A stretch of 64,000 nucleotides of DNA from Candidatus Muiribacterium halophilum. GTDB taxonomy: Bacteria; Muiribacteriota; Muiribacteriia; Muiribacteriales; Muiribacteriaceae. The notes below the pieces were generated by a model. That model was not told the origin of the DNA and made no database searches. It saw only the letters and a program-made list of their open reading frames with translations. Location of the stretch: positions 118,031 to 182,030 of the forward strand of contig PKTG01000122.1 of the NCBI GenBank assembly GCA_002869225.1. Direction: 5' to 3'. A program made the translations under genes and the position numbers. Positions within the stretch are counted from its first letter, which is position 1. Each line of letters begins with the position of its first letter. Shown piece by piece: positions 18,901 to 26,165 of this stretch.

Positions 18901-21386
18901 ATTGTCGACTGTGGATCATCAGGTGTTGCATCTTTCTTTATATTATAGTTAAGCGTTACCGTCGTCTGAGCCATTGAGTTAAAAGAAGATGAATCAGATA
19001 TGCTAAATGATACTTCAAAAGTAGGCTGACTATATGTTCCATCAATTGGTGTAAGCGCAGTTAAAGACGGAGCAGTCGTATCGCACCATATTGTTGCTTC
19101 TCTTGTCCCGCTTATAAGATTTCCAGCATCATCCATTGTCGTGGAAAGAATCTCAAAGGTCTTAAGACCAGGAGTTGTATCGGGACCGACTATGCTCCAG
19201 GTTGCTGTTGAACCTAAATAAGAATCTGCAGCAGTTGATGCACCGCCTCCGAACTCTGAAAGATCGGCGAGTATATCGGCTGCATCTAGATTTCCTTCGC
19301 CTTCTGTTATATTGGCAGTGACGGTAAGATTTCCGCTATTATAAGCTGAAGTCCTACCGGAATCGTTGGTTATTGTTATTGAGTTGATAGCCGGAGATGT
19401 AGCATCTACTTCAAAAGTAGCTGAAAGAGTTCCTGTCAGATCGTTTCCGGCAAGATCTGTTCCAATGACCTCAAGTGTATAGGTACCTTGGGTAAGTCCG
19501 GTATAAGCTACTTCCCATGTCGCACCATCTGAGTTAGTAAACTGTGATGGTGTGAGCGCTGAAGATAGCCCGAGTTCTGAAGCGTCGAGTTTGATCAGAG
19601 AAATATCTCCATTTGCTTCAGCTGGCATCTTGACAACTACCTCAAGTGTATCATCTGCTTTTGCTAGTGATTCACTTCCTAACATATTATAGATCTTGAA
19701 GTCTGTTACTGCTGGTCCTGTATTATCTATGATTATCGTCTCTCCTGTTGAAGCTGAAGTTACCATGTTCCCAGCTTCGTCAGTGGTGTTATTGTTTACC
19801 CAGATGTCATAACTTCCTTCAGCTAATCCTGAATCAATAACATAATCAACAATATTACATTTTCCAGCTGCATAGGTGTCGCCCTGATTATCAGTCGCGC
19901 CAGAGAGTTCTGTCGTATTAACAAAAATATCCTGAGCTCTTATACTGTAGTTATCGGTAATAGAGACGACTATTTCGACGGTATCTCCAGCTCTTGCAAT
20001 ATTTGACTCGGATATTGAGTTCATTAGCTTAACAGCCGTTGTTGCTGGTTGAGTCTTATCAAAGGTTATATTAGAAGTCAGTGTTCCTGTTATGGTATTT
20101 TCCGCTTTATCAATTGAAGTTCCGGATATTGTAAAAGTCTTTATTCCTTCTGTTGGAGATGTTGCTACTATTTCCCATGTTGCATGAGAACCGTCAAAGG
20201 AGTCTGGGTTGACTATAGCTCCGCCTCCAAACTGTGATAGATCGGCATATATAAGGGTCTTATCGTAATTTGCCTCTGATATGTCAGCGACGATCTCAAG
20301 TGTATCATTATCCATAAAATAAGACGATTCACCATTAGTGTTTGTTATTGATATATTTGAACATGATGGAGAGACATTATCAACGGTTATTGAATGAGAA
20401 GTGGTTCCGCTCAATGTATTACCTGCATCATCAGTTGCTGAAAAAGTTATATTCTTAGAACCATCCGTAATAACACCGGGAGTTACTGTCCATGTAGCAT
20501 CACCTGCAGCATAAGTATTAGGATTAACTGCACTTCCAAGACCTAGACTGGTCAAGTCAGCGGTTATATCAGCTATCTGCATGTTTGATTCCGTAATAGA
20601 AGCTACTATATCAACTGTATTTGATGATGTGAGAAAATCATCTGCACCACCATTTTTATTATTCATTACTATTGCTGTCATATTAGGTGCTGTGTTATCA
20701 GCAGTTACATTTATGCTCGTTGAGCCTGATAAGGAATTCTTTGCCTGATCAGTCGTTGCTGAAATATCTATGTTTTTTACCCCATCTAGTGCTATAACAC
20801 CAGCAACTACATTCCATGTAGCAACTCCACCGGTGAAAGAATCAGGATTGACTGATGCTCCCAGACCAATATTAGAAAGATCTGCTTCGATATCGCTAAG
20901 AGTTATGTTTGTATCTGATATGTTTGCACTTAAAGTAAGAGTATCTCCAGTCTTTATTATAGAGCTGTTCCCTAGTGAGTTTGATGCGGCTATAGAAGAG
21001 CATGTTGGTGCTGTAGAATCAAGTGTCATAACATAGACTGAGTTCGAATCATCTGAGAAATTGACAGTTACAAAATAATCGTTAGAATCCTGATATAAAA
21101 CCGGGGAAAGATCATATGAATAATAATATTTTCCTAAAGCAGTTCCATCGTATGTAAGTGATTGTTGCCCGGAACCGTTAAATGTGCTAGGAGAAAAGAC
21201 TTCCACCGTACCTTCAGAATAATTAGTGTCTGTCTCTATATTAATGCTTATTGTCTGAGTATTATTGTAAATGCCATCGTTGTCTATAGCATCAACAGAA
21301 TCCTGAGAAGTGACATTGGTTATCGAACCAAATATTGAAAATGAAAATAAAAAAATATATATAAAGATTATCCTGAACAATCTCAC
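12969..21386 (-). CDS. Giant secreted repeat protein (Ig-like and unknown repeats), interrupted at its end
   Basis: The 2805-aa surface protein has a signal peptide (FRIIFIYIFLFSFSIFGS). Residues about 130-1210 hold ten or so Ig/cadherin-like repeats of about 90-100 aa, each with 'DNTAP' or 'D.T.P', 'DLS..G.G', 'W.V' and 'D.AGN.L.G' motifs. Residues about 1360-2640 hold eight copies of a second, longer repeat of roughly 150 aa, opening with variants of 'ISPNY' and then 'SGIDxFxIxxP'. The TAA at 12969 is followed in frame by a further 317 codons ending in a FlgD-like domain. The start is GTG 21386 with GGGGGA upstream and TATAAT at 21409-21414. It is likely a cell-surface adhesin or layer protein; the exact role is unknown. 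Confidence 0.8.
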   Translation of the reverse strand: MRLFRIIFIYIFLFSFSIFGSITNVTSQDSVDAIDNDGIYNNTQTISINIETDTNYSEGTVEVFSPSTFNGSGQQSLTYDGTALGKYYYSYDLSPVLYQDSNDYFVTVNFSDDSNSVYVMTLDSTAPTCSSIAASNSLGNSSIIKTGDTLTLSANISDTNITLSDIEADLSNIGLGASVNPDSFTGGVATWNVVAGVIALDGVKNIDISATTDQAKNSLSGSTSINVTADNTAPNMTAIVMNNKNGGADDFLTSSNTVDIVASITESNMQIADITADLTSLGLGSAVNPNTYAAGDATWTVTPGVITDGSKNITFSATDDAGNTLSGTTSHSITVDNVSPSCSNISITNTNGESSYFMDNDTLEIVADISEANYDKTLIYADLSQFGGGAIVNPDSFDGSHATWEIVATSPTEGIKTFTISGTSIDKAENTITGTLTSNITFDKTQPATTAVKLMNSISESNIARAGDTVEIVVSITDNYSIRAQDIFVNTTELSGATDNQGDTYAAGKCNIVDYVIDSGLAEGSYDIWVNNNTTDEAGNMVTSASTGETIIIDNTGPAVTDFKIYNMLGSESLAKADDTLEVVVKMPAEANGDISLIKLDASELGLSSALTPSQFTNSDGATWEVAYTGLTQGTYTLEVIGTDLAGNDLTGTLSATFEVDATSPAINSITITNDSGRTSAYNSGNLTVTANITEGEGNLDAADILADLSEFGGGASTAADSYLGSTATWSIVGPDTTPGLKTFEILSTTMDDAGNLISGTREATIWCDTTAPSLTALTPIDGTYSQPTFEVSFSISDSSSFNSMAQTTVTLNYNIKKDATPDDPQSTILSTYSTTSPYVYTAEISITPTDADTVELYVTAEDDAANLLTSGLSPTGLTGDRNNIIIDSSAPTFTDQGGSDSTDASHADKFVKAGDSIYIWSVISDNKSDTCELGIDLSVLDSTFSSAETLTRNGDTYEITTSALSENTMADGTIELTIYATDDAGNISSSTFEVVLDKVGPSFDDTSIVSSFNNDLYFRETETGEITVSLNGEVGFDVTAEISSMDSALSDSLMTDNLDGTYSLTLPALTGTMNEGTIAVVISATDLSDNTSTTEISCILDNTAPDFSSGTLSITDADNWYKEGESINFMIVLDSTETELDIQVDLSALGGPFSTDTVELSYSSGTCAVYAYTSLALTSTVNQGSYTIDLTATDKAGNQDTDSSLTVNTDRTPPIIDSILYFDDRFSNQLILSESSLPDEDSSLYYNSSYTDISNITSGSLEIRLTEANIRADLSPMQLRVVVPGKGTKEIEFTSGSITSAGPPDWDVEFSGQDLLVSGMDTGDSYEIWVYGTDSGENTLNTKILSTTLIDNKLMTGTTTQSITPSNILPTGFQTVNISVSDIDLYAFDSGFDSVEVVFSPDHFKNLRGDTATFSVNSTALTPVDTTPSDSTEIGVYPYESSTGIDFTDHSIYFSLHNLGRQRYTGEGTTEVSFDLSFDLEPLNFPSTDPAPFLIYISDSETGKRVLLDETLEVSINSPVSDALAESYPLSIVPGEKAYNYIYIRPFLSASDAGFDRIIVTNNLNTDGDFEIGVDTAGGANSYIDNSDSIEVFLGSTEYNIENSSAPDSTEVAIFYEGNDTFEIVLGDTIDSNNSDIIKIKYSVIAPTAEFAEGSFEVVLKNSTYDLSASASEGNAITTYNNNHLLFSSRNICISALCEINPPYMLPSRDEIPLEFSVLPTFDVSNSGIDQIWIELDSFEVSSSPAPTFRLGSLNYTNVSTTPSLNEVLVEMVGSSEVKLTLGSPVNSSVIDKHMYIELYGKSLSGTGDFTNKIYLGNDENRYRVSVSDGNADGISNNNRLAIKTGEIQDDFETVSIFPTKVPPAKESTFTVKIKPDFDKTKNIDSNRFLIVAPSTFPISDTTSVRDSVVVKKDVSPALNKSYTEIYSGDPASGEALVKVLGQTIEVVIGDLLHYNSSTVQLENDATMEVQFKLTSQSTTDESGATFEVYVDSTHVSESIHADNTVSGDRLVKIKTPGASGQGDISPNYVVAGANDKAFIYTINCSVASSGEGVDKIYFNLPDNFTDMSLDYIKLDTGEIGGLIDKTAECTSEITANPRTFTFHTSEIPAGYSGTIEIAFTADTPAIPNYPSGEVVTTYLDNSEISYPIEISAKTTDSNKIFVAKPLSALIAEVNPSFTMLDTKEIMTISMLPTVNSSDIGPDSFEITLPDYTTFDSSYQTKLYVGGTQISDSSYSLSTYEVSANSQVLLINTDSLIKHHEKVDLVFRANIGSTREVSTLGVKAGSSDLLAGSKTATAGNADSIMNNNSLDISIEGYPCDNLTTISELSPKNVFANDTYEMTYTVSFPIDSTNEGVEKFYIYIPDGYMPVALDSGEIKIDTTLQGATFQKVGNDLQVTLSSPVIGTAPSPHIAEISFYVNTPSIANSVGSDFYSKISTTGKQFVVYPLAGDADSNALNGSGYTATVSNYLTYAIAEISPNYANVDTQTQMDIYTKLDFETGDSGIDLFDISFPTGYSFGASDKNHVSIYDCSTGDTLEIALIEYTPNDAVGKLSADGFTLKTNSAINSDGVYRISFNLKAPDVSDAPTGKTFSVDVANSSDISHKTNATAGDAYSSWTGNSLKMIAGETKLDSYDISLEAARNGFYKINLNMDFSSMMDNDTPPSIKIKSGTTNKTVTLTNDYYKYDKYTGSTYISISADSGEAQVSDFTDNVSIIIDSISNIYGGPLDTDEVSGVSVNPSFLIAAFPLPVIENKMLILVRCSEQLSGDLSLTVEQENAITKTVSMEKISNLLYKGYYSIDLTK

Positions 21387-21408
21387 GATAGAATCCCCCT
21401 ACTATGTA

Positions 21409-21429
21409 ATTATAATACTTTATCGGTAA
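21409..21429 (-). promoter_or_regulatory. -10 box and TTTATCGGTAA element before the giant protein gene
   Basis: The minus strand has TATAAT at 21414-21409, 22 bases before the GTG start. Thirteen bases upstream of it begins ACCGATAA, part of an 11-base motif (TTTATCGGTAA on the plus strand, 21419-21429) that recurs at 24845 and 40132. It could be an activator site or an alternative sigma-factor box. Confidence 0.45.
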
Positions 21430-21496
21430 GTTTGCATTATAAATATACCTTTGATTTATAAGAGGGTGGAGACCGGTAAAAAATGAGATTTAAGAT

Positions 21497-22195
21497 TTAT
21501 CTTCTTTCTGTCTTTGTTGCAAATTTAAATAGAAAAGCCATAGGACCATAAAAAAGATAGAAAAGTCCTACAAATGCAAAGAGTTCTACGGGATAAGTTA
21601 TCATAGCTATAGCTATTATACACATTATCAATAGCTTTCTTGTAGCACGACCTCTTTTTTTCTTTTTCCCGGATGGATATGGTAGATTAGAGCTCATTAG
21701 CATAGCTATAGCTATTGCTAAAAAGACTATAAGGCTTGTAGAGAATGAATGTAAATACTTATGAGCAAATAAAGTATAACTGGCTATTATACCTGCTCCA
21801 GCTGGAATTGGCATTCCCTGGAAATTTTCCTCATTTTTTTTGTTTATATTAAAACGAGCCAATCTAAAAGCTCCTGATAGTATTATTATGATTGCAGTCG
21901 AGAATGCAACATGAGTTTTAAGAGAGTTGTTAATAAGTATCGTATAGGTCAAAAATGCTGGAGCTACTCCAAAGGAAATAAGATCAGCAAGAGAGTCGTA
22001 CTGTTCCCCGAATAAAGAGACCTTTTTAGTTAGCCTCGCAACTCTACCATCAAGCATATCCATAAATATTGAAAGGATAATAAACCATGCTGCTTTTTTT
22101 AATTCTCCTTCTGATGTTGCTATGATTGCCAAAAAACCTGACATTATACTCATGGAGGTTATAATACTTGGGATAGCCCAAAGTAATTTATTCAT
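21497..22195 (-). CDS. pssA: CDP-diacylglycerol-serine O-phosphatidyltransferase
   Basis: PssA makes phosphatidylserine from CDP-diacylglycerol and serine at the cytoplasmic membrane. The CDP-alcohol phosphotransferase motif DG-xx-AR-x8-G-xxx-D-xxx-D is complete: MLDGRVARL, then LFGEQYDSLADL. Several membrane helices flank it and the product has 232 aa. The start overlaps the end of psd by 8 bases, and the pair makes phosphatidylethanolamine. The C-terminus has a Lys/Arg-rich patch (GKKKKRGRATRK) between helices. The identification is secure. Confidence 0.93.
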   Translation of the reverse strand: MNKLLWAIPSIITSMSIMSGFLAIIATSEGELKKAAWFIILSIFMDMLDGRVARLTKKVSLFGEQYDSLADLISFGVAPAFLTYTILINNSLKTHVAFSTAIIIILSGAFRLARFNINKKNEENFQGMPIPAGAGIIASYTLFAHKYLHSFSTSLIVFLAIAIAMLMSSNLPYPSGKKKKRGRATRKLLIMCIIAIAMITYPVELFAFVGLFYLFYGPMAFLFKFATKTERR

Positions 22196-22853
22196 TGAAG
22201 ACTCCTATGGTGTCTAAACCAGCTTTGACTTTATCACCTTTTTTTACTTTTATCAATGTGTTTTTCGGCATATAGACATCCAGTCTTGAACCAAATTGAA
22301 TAAGACCAAGATAATCCCCAATGACTATTTCTGAACCTTCACTTACAAAACATCTTATCCTTCTTGCGATCAGACCCGCTATCTGAACTACTTTTAATTT
22401 TTTAGAACCGTTTTCTATCAAAACGCTATTACGTTCGTTTTCAAAAGAGGCATTGTCGTAAGATGCATTTAAAAATTTCCCGGGAGAATACTCGACTTTT
22501 TTTACTATTCCTCCGATTGGATTTCGATTTATATGAACATTGAATACGTTCATAAATATGCATACTCTGATGCAGGAAGATCCTATATCATTGTCATCTA
22601 AAGTATCTATCTTGACTACTTTTCCATCAGCCGGACTAATGATCTCGTTTTTCTCATAATCTCTATTTCTTATTGGATTTCTGAAAAAATATAATGAGAA
22701 GATTGAAAGGAAAATAAATATAGACCCGAATATAAGTATTATCATGTATTGAAAGACATTTGTCTTTATATACATACCTATAAGTATTATTCCAGTAAGG
22801 ATAAAAAAAGTAAAATATTTATATCCGTCTTTTGCTATATTTCCTAATTTCAT
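22188..22853 (-). CDS. psd: Phosphatidylserine decarboxylase proenzyme
   Basis: Psd removes CO2 from phosphatidylserine to give phosphatidylethanolamine. The 221-aa length and layout are those of the short form: two N-terminal membrane helices (residues 10-50), an SPADGKVVKID stretch, NVHINRNPIGG, and the cleavage site YLGLIQFGSRLDVYMP, in which Gly-Ser is autocleaved to yield the pyruvoyl group. A TAAAAT box ends 6 bases before the ATG and there is no ribosome site, so the transcript is probably leaderless. The gene is followed directly by pssA. Confidence 0.93.
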   Translation of the reverse strand: MKLGNIAKDGYKYFTFFILTGIILIGMYIKTNVFQYMIILIFGSIFIFLSIFSLYFFRNPIRNRDYEKNEIISPADGKVVKIDTLDDNDIGSSCIRVCIFMNVFNVHINRNPIGGIVKKVEYSPGKFLNASYDNASFENERNSVLIENGSKKLKVVQIAGLIARRIRCFVSEGSEIVIGDYLGLIQFGSRLDVYMPKNTLIKVKKGDKVKAGLDTIGVFNE

Positions 22854-22859
22854 ATAATG

Positions 22860-22887
22860 ATTTTATATAAAAAAAAAAAAAAGACAA
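22860..22887 (-). promoter_or_regulatory. Promoter of psd-pssA, leaderless layout, overlapping a terminator
   Basis: The minus strand reads TTGTCT (inside the terminator stem), 16 bases of mostly T, TAAAAT, then six bases (CATTAT) and the psd ATG. Confidence 0.5.
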
Positions 22888-22907
22888 GCGAAAGGCCTGT
22901 CTTTTTT
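22871..22907 (-). terminator. Rho-independent terminator after the 42-aa gene
   Basis: A stem of AAAAGACA with GC pairs and a GAAA-type loop is followed on the minus strand by a long T run. It also has T residues on the other side and may act in both directions. Confidence 0.8.
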
Positions 22908-22927
22908 GGTTATTGAATTTTACAATG

Positions 22928-23056
22928 TTATTTTTTCTTTACACTTCTATGATATTTTTCCCAAGAATTTCTTAGAATATCATCAGCATTTTCAGGTGTA
23001 ATATCAACTCCAAATTTTTCGCCGATCTGTTTTAACTTTGTTCTGTAATTATCCAT
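22928..23056 (-). CDS. Small 42-aa charged protein
   Basis: The product begins MDNYRTKLKQIGEKF and ends HRSVKKK. It is basic and helical, with no signal peptide, and its function is unknown. A strong AGGAGG ribosome site lies 5-10 bases before ATG 23056, and a hairpin terminator follows the TAA. Both flanking signals argue that it is a real gene. The leader upstream contains a possible pseudoknot (23074-23146). It follows the envelope operon 23148-24790. Confidence 0.7.
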   Translation of the reverse strand: MDNYRTKLKQIGEKFGVDITPENADDILRNSWEKYHRSVKKK

Positions 23057-23073
23057 TGTTCCCTCCTGTAGTT

Positions 23074-23146
23074 TGGACTTTTATTTTAGAAATAGTTTTG
23101 TTTAATAGTATATTGATTTTTTGTTTAAAAAGTCCATTATTTCTAA
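23074..23146 (-). promoter_or_regulatory. Possible pseudoknot in the leader of the 42-aa gene
   Basis: On the minus strand four segments run in the order A (TTAGAAATA), B (TGGACTTTTTA), A' (TATTTCTAA), B' (TAAAAGTCCA). A pairs with A' over 9 bases and B pairs with B' over at least 8, an H-type pseudoknot topology. It lies between the previous gene's stop and the AGGAGG of the small gene. Whether it forms is not known. Confidence 0.4.
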
Positions 23147-23147
23147 C

Positions 23148-23825
23148 CTAATTATCGGAAGTTGATTTTAGGAATTTTAATCTTTTTTTGATTTCTTCAG
23201 CGAGATATTTTCTTTTTTTATCATTTATATCATCGGAGTAAGAATAGTTAGATACAAAAGTCGATATTGCTTTTTCTGACCGGTTGACAAAGTTTGCTTT
23301 TTCATCCTTGCTTTTTTCAGCTAGAAACAGATATACTTGAGATATTCCGAGATATGGAAGGTAGTAATCAACATTTTCGATCTTTGCTTTTTTTATTGAA
23401 TATTCAAAGAGTTTTAAAGCTCTTGTGTAATCGCCATTAATATAAAGAAGCCATCCTATTCGATAATCTGTCTCATGATCTGGTCTTGCAGTTTTGAAAC
23501 CTGTTAGTTCCTCTTCTGTCTGTAGACGAGCTTCCTCATGTGGAGAAAAAAAGTATTCTTTTTCGCTTCCTTTCGCACTATACTGAGAAGCTTCATATAG
23601 TTCTTTGATCTTTTGATATTTATCTTTAAGATTTATATAGTTATGATAAAGTCGATTTGCATAATCATCATCAGATGAGTTTGCAGAAATATAATTTGCA
23701 TAGTCTGTGAAAGCTTTTTCCATGCTTTTTCTTGCTTCTTCCACCTGAAGAGAGTCAACTGATAGACCACTTGTACTGATGAAAAAAGCAAGAATGCAAA
23801 AAAAACATAAGATTCTAGATCTCAT
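23148..23825 (-). CDS. Secreted TPR-like protein
   Basis: The 225-aa protein has a signal peptide (LCFFCILAFFISTSGLS). Helical repeats follow; 'DYRIGWLLYINGDYTRALKLF' and the surrounding ~70 residues fit one or two TPR-like hairpins. I infer a periplasmic scaffold role. Its start lies 3 bases after the stop of the upstream gene (23829), so they are co-translated. The function is unknown. Confidence 0.7.
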   Translation of the reverse strand: MRSRILCFFCILAFFISTSGLSVDSLQVEEARKSMEKAFTDYANYISANSSDDDYANRLYHNYINLKDKYQKIKELYEASQYSAKGSEKEYFFSPHEEARLQTEEELTGFKTARPDHETDYRIGWLLYINGDYTRALKLFEYSIKKAKIENVDYYLPYLGISQVYLFLAEKSKDEKANFVNRSEKAISTFVSNYSYSDDINDKKRKYLAEEIKKRLKFLKSTSDN

Positions 23826-23828
23826 TAT

Positions 23829-24257
23829 TTAAAAATCCGGTTTTAATATTATTATTACTCTGAAATTCTCAAGAAATCTTGAATTCCTGTTAGCTTTTAG
23901 TATTTTTGCAGCATCGTTGTTTGATACAACAATATTTGAAGCAGTGCTGCCGATTGCACCTTTTGCTTTGATTATAAGAGGATTATTACCTATCCTTTCC
24001 GGTATGAACTTTTTAGCTTTTTCTATTGAATCGGTGTAAGCTACAACTCCAATATTCATAACTTTTTCAAGATCTGTTTCTTTTAAGATAGTTCCGTATA
24101 GTTCAAGTCCTGATTCGTTGAGGATCTTTGGTGACATACTTCTTTTAAGATCGATGTCACGAGCATCAATAACAAGTGAAGTCTTAGGTAATGTAGCTGC
24201 TACTATAGAGATTACCATCAGGGATAATACCATTATTAAGATTATTCTTTTATTCAT
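23829..24257 (-). CDS. Periplasmic protein of LPP20/FlgP-like type
   Basis: The 142-aa protein has an N-terminal signal segment (IILIMVLSLMVISIVAAT). The next motif, SLVIDARDIDLKRSMSPKIL and then GLELYG, resembles the 'TGLVIDARGL...PALAPRILDE.G.EVYG' domain found next to LPP20-type envelope lipoproteins and flagellar FlgP-like proteins. It lacks a lipobox cysteine. It is part of the operon 23148-24790 and has an AGGAGA ribosome site. Confidence 0.65.
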   Translation of the reverse strand: MNKRIILIMVLSLMVISIVAATLPKTSLVIDARDIDLKRSMSPKILNESGLELYGTILKETDLEKVMNIGVVAYTDSIEKAKKFIPERIGNNPLIIKAKGAIGSTASNIVVSNNDAAKILKANRNSRFLENFRVIIILKPDF

Positions 24258-24271
24258 TCTTTTCTCCTATA

Positions 24272-24790
24272 TTATATCTTTATCTGATTGATCATATCCT
24301 GAGCAAGCATATGTATTCTTGAATTCTTATCCGCACATTCAAGGGCAAGTTCGAATTCTTTTAAAGCTTTATCAAGTAGTTGTTTTTTACCAAGTGCTAT
24401 TCCTAAAATATAATGTGCTTCTGCGTTCATCTCATCAATAGACAATGCTCTTTTTGAATCTGTGATAGCAGCATCGAAATTTAGAGCGTTTAGACTTTGT
24501 TTTGCCTGTTTAGTGTAAGCCATAGATGCATCTTTAGATTTTTCATCAAGATATAATAGTTCTATTGTAGTCTTATTGACTAATATGAAATCTTTCTTAG
24601 TCTCTTTATCGCTACCATTCTGTTTCATCTTTATGTTTGTCATTGGAAGATATAACTTATCAGATTCCGCGTTCAGGATATCTGATAATCTGGATTCTTC
24701 ATAAAGATATACTTCTCCCTGTATTAGATGTGTTCTAGTATGGAGAATCACTCGCATCTTATCTTTTTTTACTTTGATACCTGATGCCAT
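24272..24790 (-). CDS. DUF6812-like domain plus TPR protein
   Basis: The 172-aa cytoplasmic protein begins with a beta domain reading VILHTRTHLIQGEVYLYEES, then RLSDILN and KLYLPMTNIK. These fit the DUF6812-type pattern in which an 'RLSDlLN' stretch is common. Residues about 100-170 form TPR helices (NALNFDAAITDSKRALSIDE, then NAEAHYILGIALG). AAGGAGG precedes ATG 24790. It heads an operon with two envelope proteins. The TTTATCGGTAA element lies upstream, beside the hairpin at 24812. Confidence 0.65.
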   Translation of the reverse strand: MASGIKVKKDKMRVILHTRTHLIQGEVYLYEESRLSDILNAESDKLYLPMTNIKMKQNGSDKETKKDFILVNKTTIELLYLDEKSKDASMAYTKQAKQSLNALNFDAAITDSKRALSIDEMNAEAHYILGIALGKKQLLDKALKEFELALECADKNSRIHMLAQDMINQIKI

Positions 24791-24811
24791 ATTACCTCCT
24801 TAAATTAGGTG

Positions 24812-24848
24812 AAAATCGACCACCCGTTAAAAGATGGTCGATTTTTTA
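24812..24848 (-). terminator. Hairpin terminator of the 2-oxoacid oxidoreductase operon
   Basis: An 11-bp stem AAAATCGACCA / TGGTCGATTTT closes a 12-base loop. It lies just after the gamma subunit stop (24871), and an AT run follows. Confidence 0.75.
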
Positions 24849-24855
24849 TCGGTAA
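24845..24855 (-). promoter_or_regulatory. TTTATCGGTAA element upstream of the DUF6812/TPR operon
   Basis: The same 11 bases occur upstream of the giant protein gene (21419) and the surface operon (40132). The minus strand here also reads TAAA, 16 bases, ACCGATAA, which resembles a sigma-28-type promoter; the TAA is part of the previous gene's stop codon. Confidence 0.35.
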
Positions 24856-24870
24856 ATCAATTATAGATGT

Positions 24871-25410
24871 TTAAGAAATAAGTTCCATACCTTTTTCTAA
24901 AGCTTTCTCGTTTAGAGGTAATTTATCATGATGCCTTTCCGGAAGCATCTTTTTTAATGCGTTCATGACAGAATCTTTTGATACAACACCGGTAGCTTTT
25001 ATATAGCTGCCAAGAGCTATCATATTAGCTATCTTTGTGTTCCCCATATCTTTTGCTGTGTTTGATATATCAAGAGCATATACTTTAATATCATCCCTTT
25101 TTGGTTTGATATCTATCAGAGAACTGTTGTATATAAGAATACCATCTTTTTCTATAGATTCTTCGAACTTTTCCATAGAAGGTCTGTTCATTGCTATTAG
25201 TGTATCAGGTATGCTGATAACAGGAGAACCGATCTTTCTCTCAGATACTATGACGTTACAATTTGCTGTTCCACCACGCATCTCTGGACCGTATGAAGGT
25301 ATCCATGAAATTTCCTTATCTTCAAGCATTCCAGCATAAGCAAGGACCTGTCCCATTAACATTATACCCTGTCCACCAAATCCGGCCATTATAACTTTTT
25401 CATTTATCAT
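24871..25410 (-). CDS. 2-oxoacid:ferredoxin oxidoreductase, gamma subunit
   Basis: This 179-aa subunit belongs to the four-subunit 2-oxoacid:ferredoxin oxidoreductase that converts a 2-oxoacid plus CoA to acyl-CoA, CO2 and reduced ferredoxin. The gamma-domain signature is at the start: [20 protein letters not shown]. Then follow [16 protein letters not shown] and [12 protein letters not shown], both conserved. It lacks cysteine cluster motifs, as usual. The start overlaps the beta subunit stop (ATGA). It is followed by a hairpin terminator. Confidence 0.93.
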   Translation of the reverse strand: MINEKVIMAGFGGQGIMLMGQVLAYAGMLEDKEISWIPSYGPEMRGGTANCNVIVSERKIGSPVISIPDTLIAMNRPSMEKFEESIEKDGILIYNSSLIDIKPKRDDIKVYALDISNTAKDMGNTKIANMIALGSYIKATGVVSKDSVMNALKKMLPERHHDKLPLNEKALEKGMELIS

Positions 25411-26165
25411 TTTGAACCTCCTTTCTCATCAGAAAGGTCTTTGTATACTCCAAGTGGGAAAACAGGCATCATCTGTTCTTTTATGAACTTAGTTCCGTCT
25501 GTTGGTTTCATTCCCCAGTTTGTTGGACACTGTGATAGTACTTCAACTAGTGAGAAACCTTTTCCATCTAACTGGTTCTGGAAAGCTTTTTTTATAGCTT
25601 TTTTTGTCTGAATAATAGAACCAGGAGTAGTGATAGCAGTTCTTTCAAGATAAGTAGTACCTCTAAGAGTTGATAGAAGTTCACATACTTTAATAGGATA
25701 TCCCTCGTTTTCTGGATTTCTTCCGTAAGGAGCTGTAGAAGCCTTTTGACCTACTAAAGTAGTTGGAGCCATCTGGCCACCAGTCATTCCATAAATAGCA
25801 TTATTTACAAAGATGACTGTTATATTTTCACCTCTGTTTGCAGCGTGTATTATTTCAGCAGTACCAATTGCAGCAAGGTCACCATCTCCCTGATAGGAAA
25901 AGACGATAGAATCAGGTTTTGCTCTTTTAATACCTGTTGCAACTGCTGGAGCTCTACCATGAGCTGCCTGTGAGAAGTCAACATCATAATACCAGTATGC
26001 AAATACAGCACATCCAACAGGTGCTACACCAACAGTTCTATCCTGTATACCAAGTTCGTCAATTATCTCAGCTATTAGTTTATGTATCACTCCGTGTCCG
26101 CATCCTGGACAATAGTGAAAATGTCTGTCTTTTAGACATTTAGGTCTTTCGTAGACTGTCTTCAT
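25407..26165 (-). CDS. 2-oxoacid:ferredoxin oxidoreductase, beta subunit (TPP)
   Basis: This 252-aa subunit binds thiamine pyrophosphate. It contains [17 protein letters not shown] at the N-terminus, the CxxC cluster ligands, the GDGD-type TPP motif ([16 protein letters not shown]) with [16 protein letters not shown], and a third conserved cysteine in [10 protein letters not shown]. It overlaps the alpha and gamma genes by ATGA on both sides. The TGA used here as stop is followed by TAA one codon later. Together with the alpha subunit it forms the catalytic core. Confidence 0.93.
   Translation of the reverse strand: MKTVYERPKCLKDRHFHYCPGCGHGVIHKLIAEIIDELGIQDRTVGVAPVGCAVFAYWYYDVDFSQAAHGRAPAVATGIKRAKPDSIVFSYQGDGDLAAIGTAEIIHAANRGENITVIFVNNAIYGMTGGQMAPTTLVGQKASTAPYGRNPENEGYPIKVCELLSTLRGTTYLERTAITTPGSIIQTKKAIKKAFQNQLDGKGFSLVEVLSQCPTNWGMKPTDGTKFIKEQMMPVFPLGVYKDLSDEKGGSK

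Noticed and set aside
21387..21496. Hidden gene or c-di-GMP riboswitch in the leader of the giant gene
   Set aside because: The leader after the -10 box is only about 22 bases and no GEMM-like core is present.
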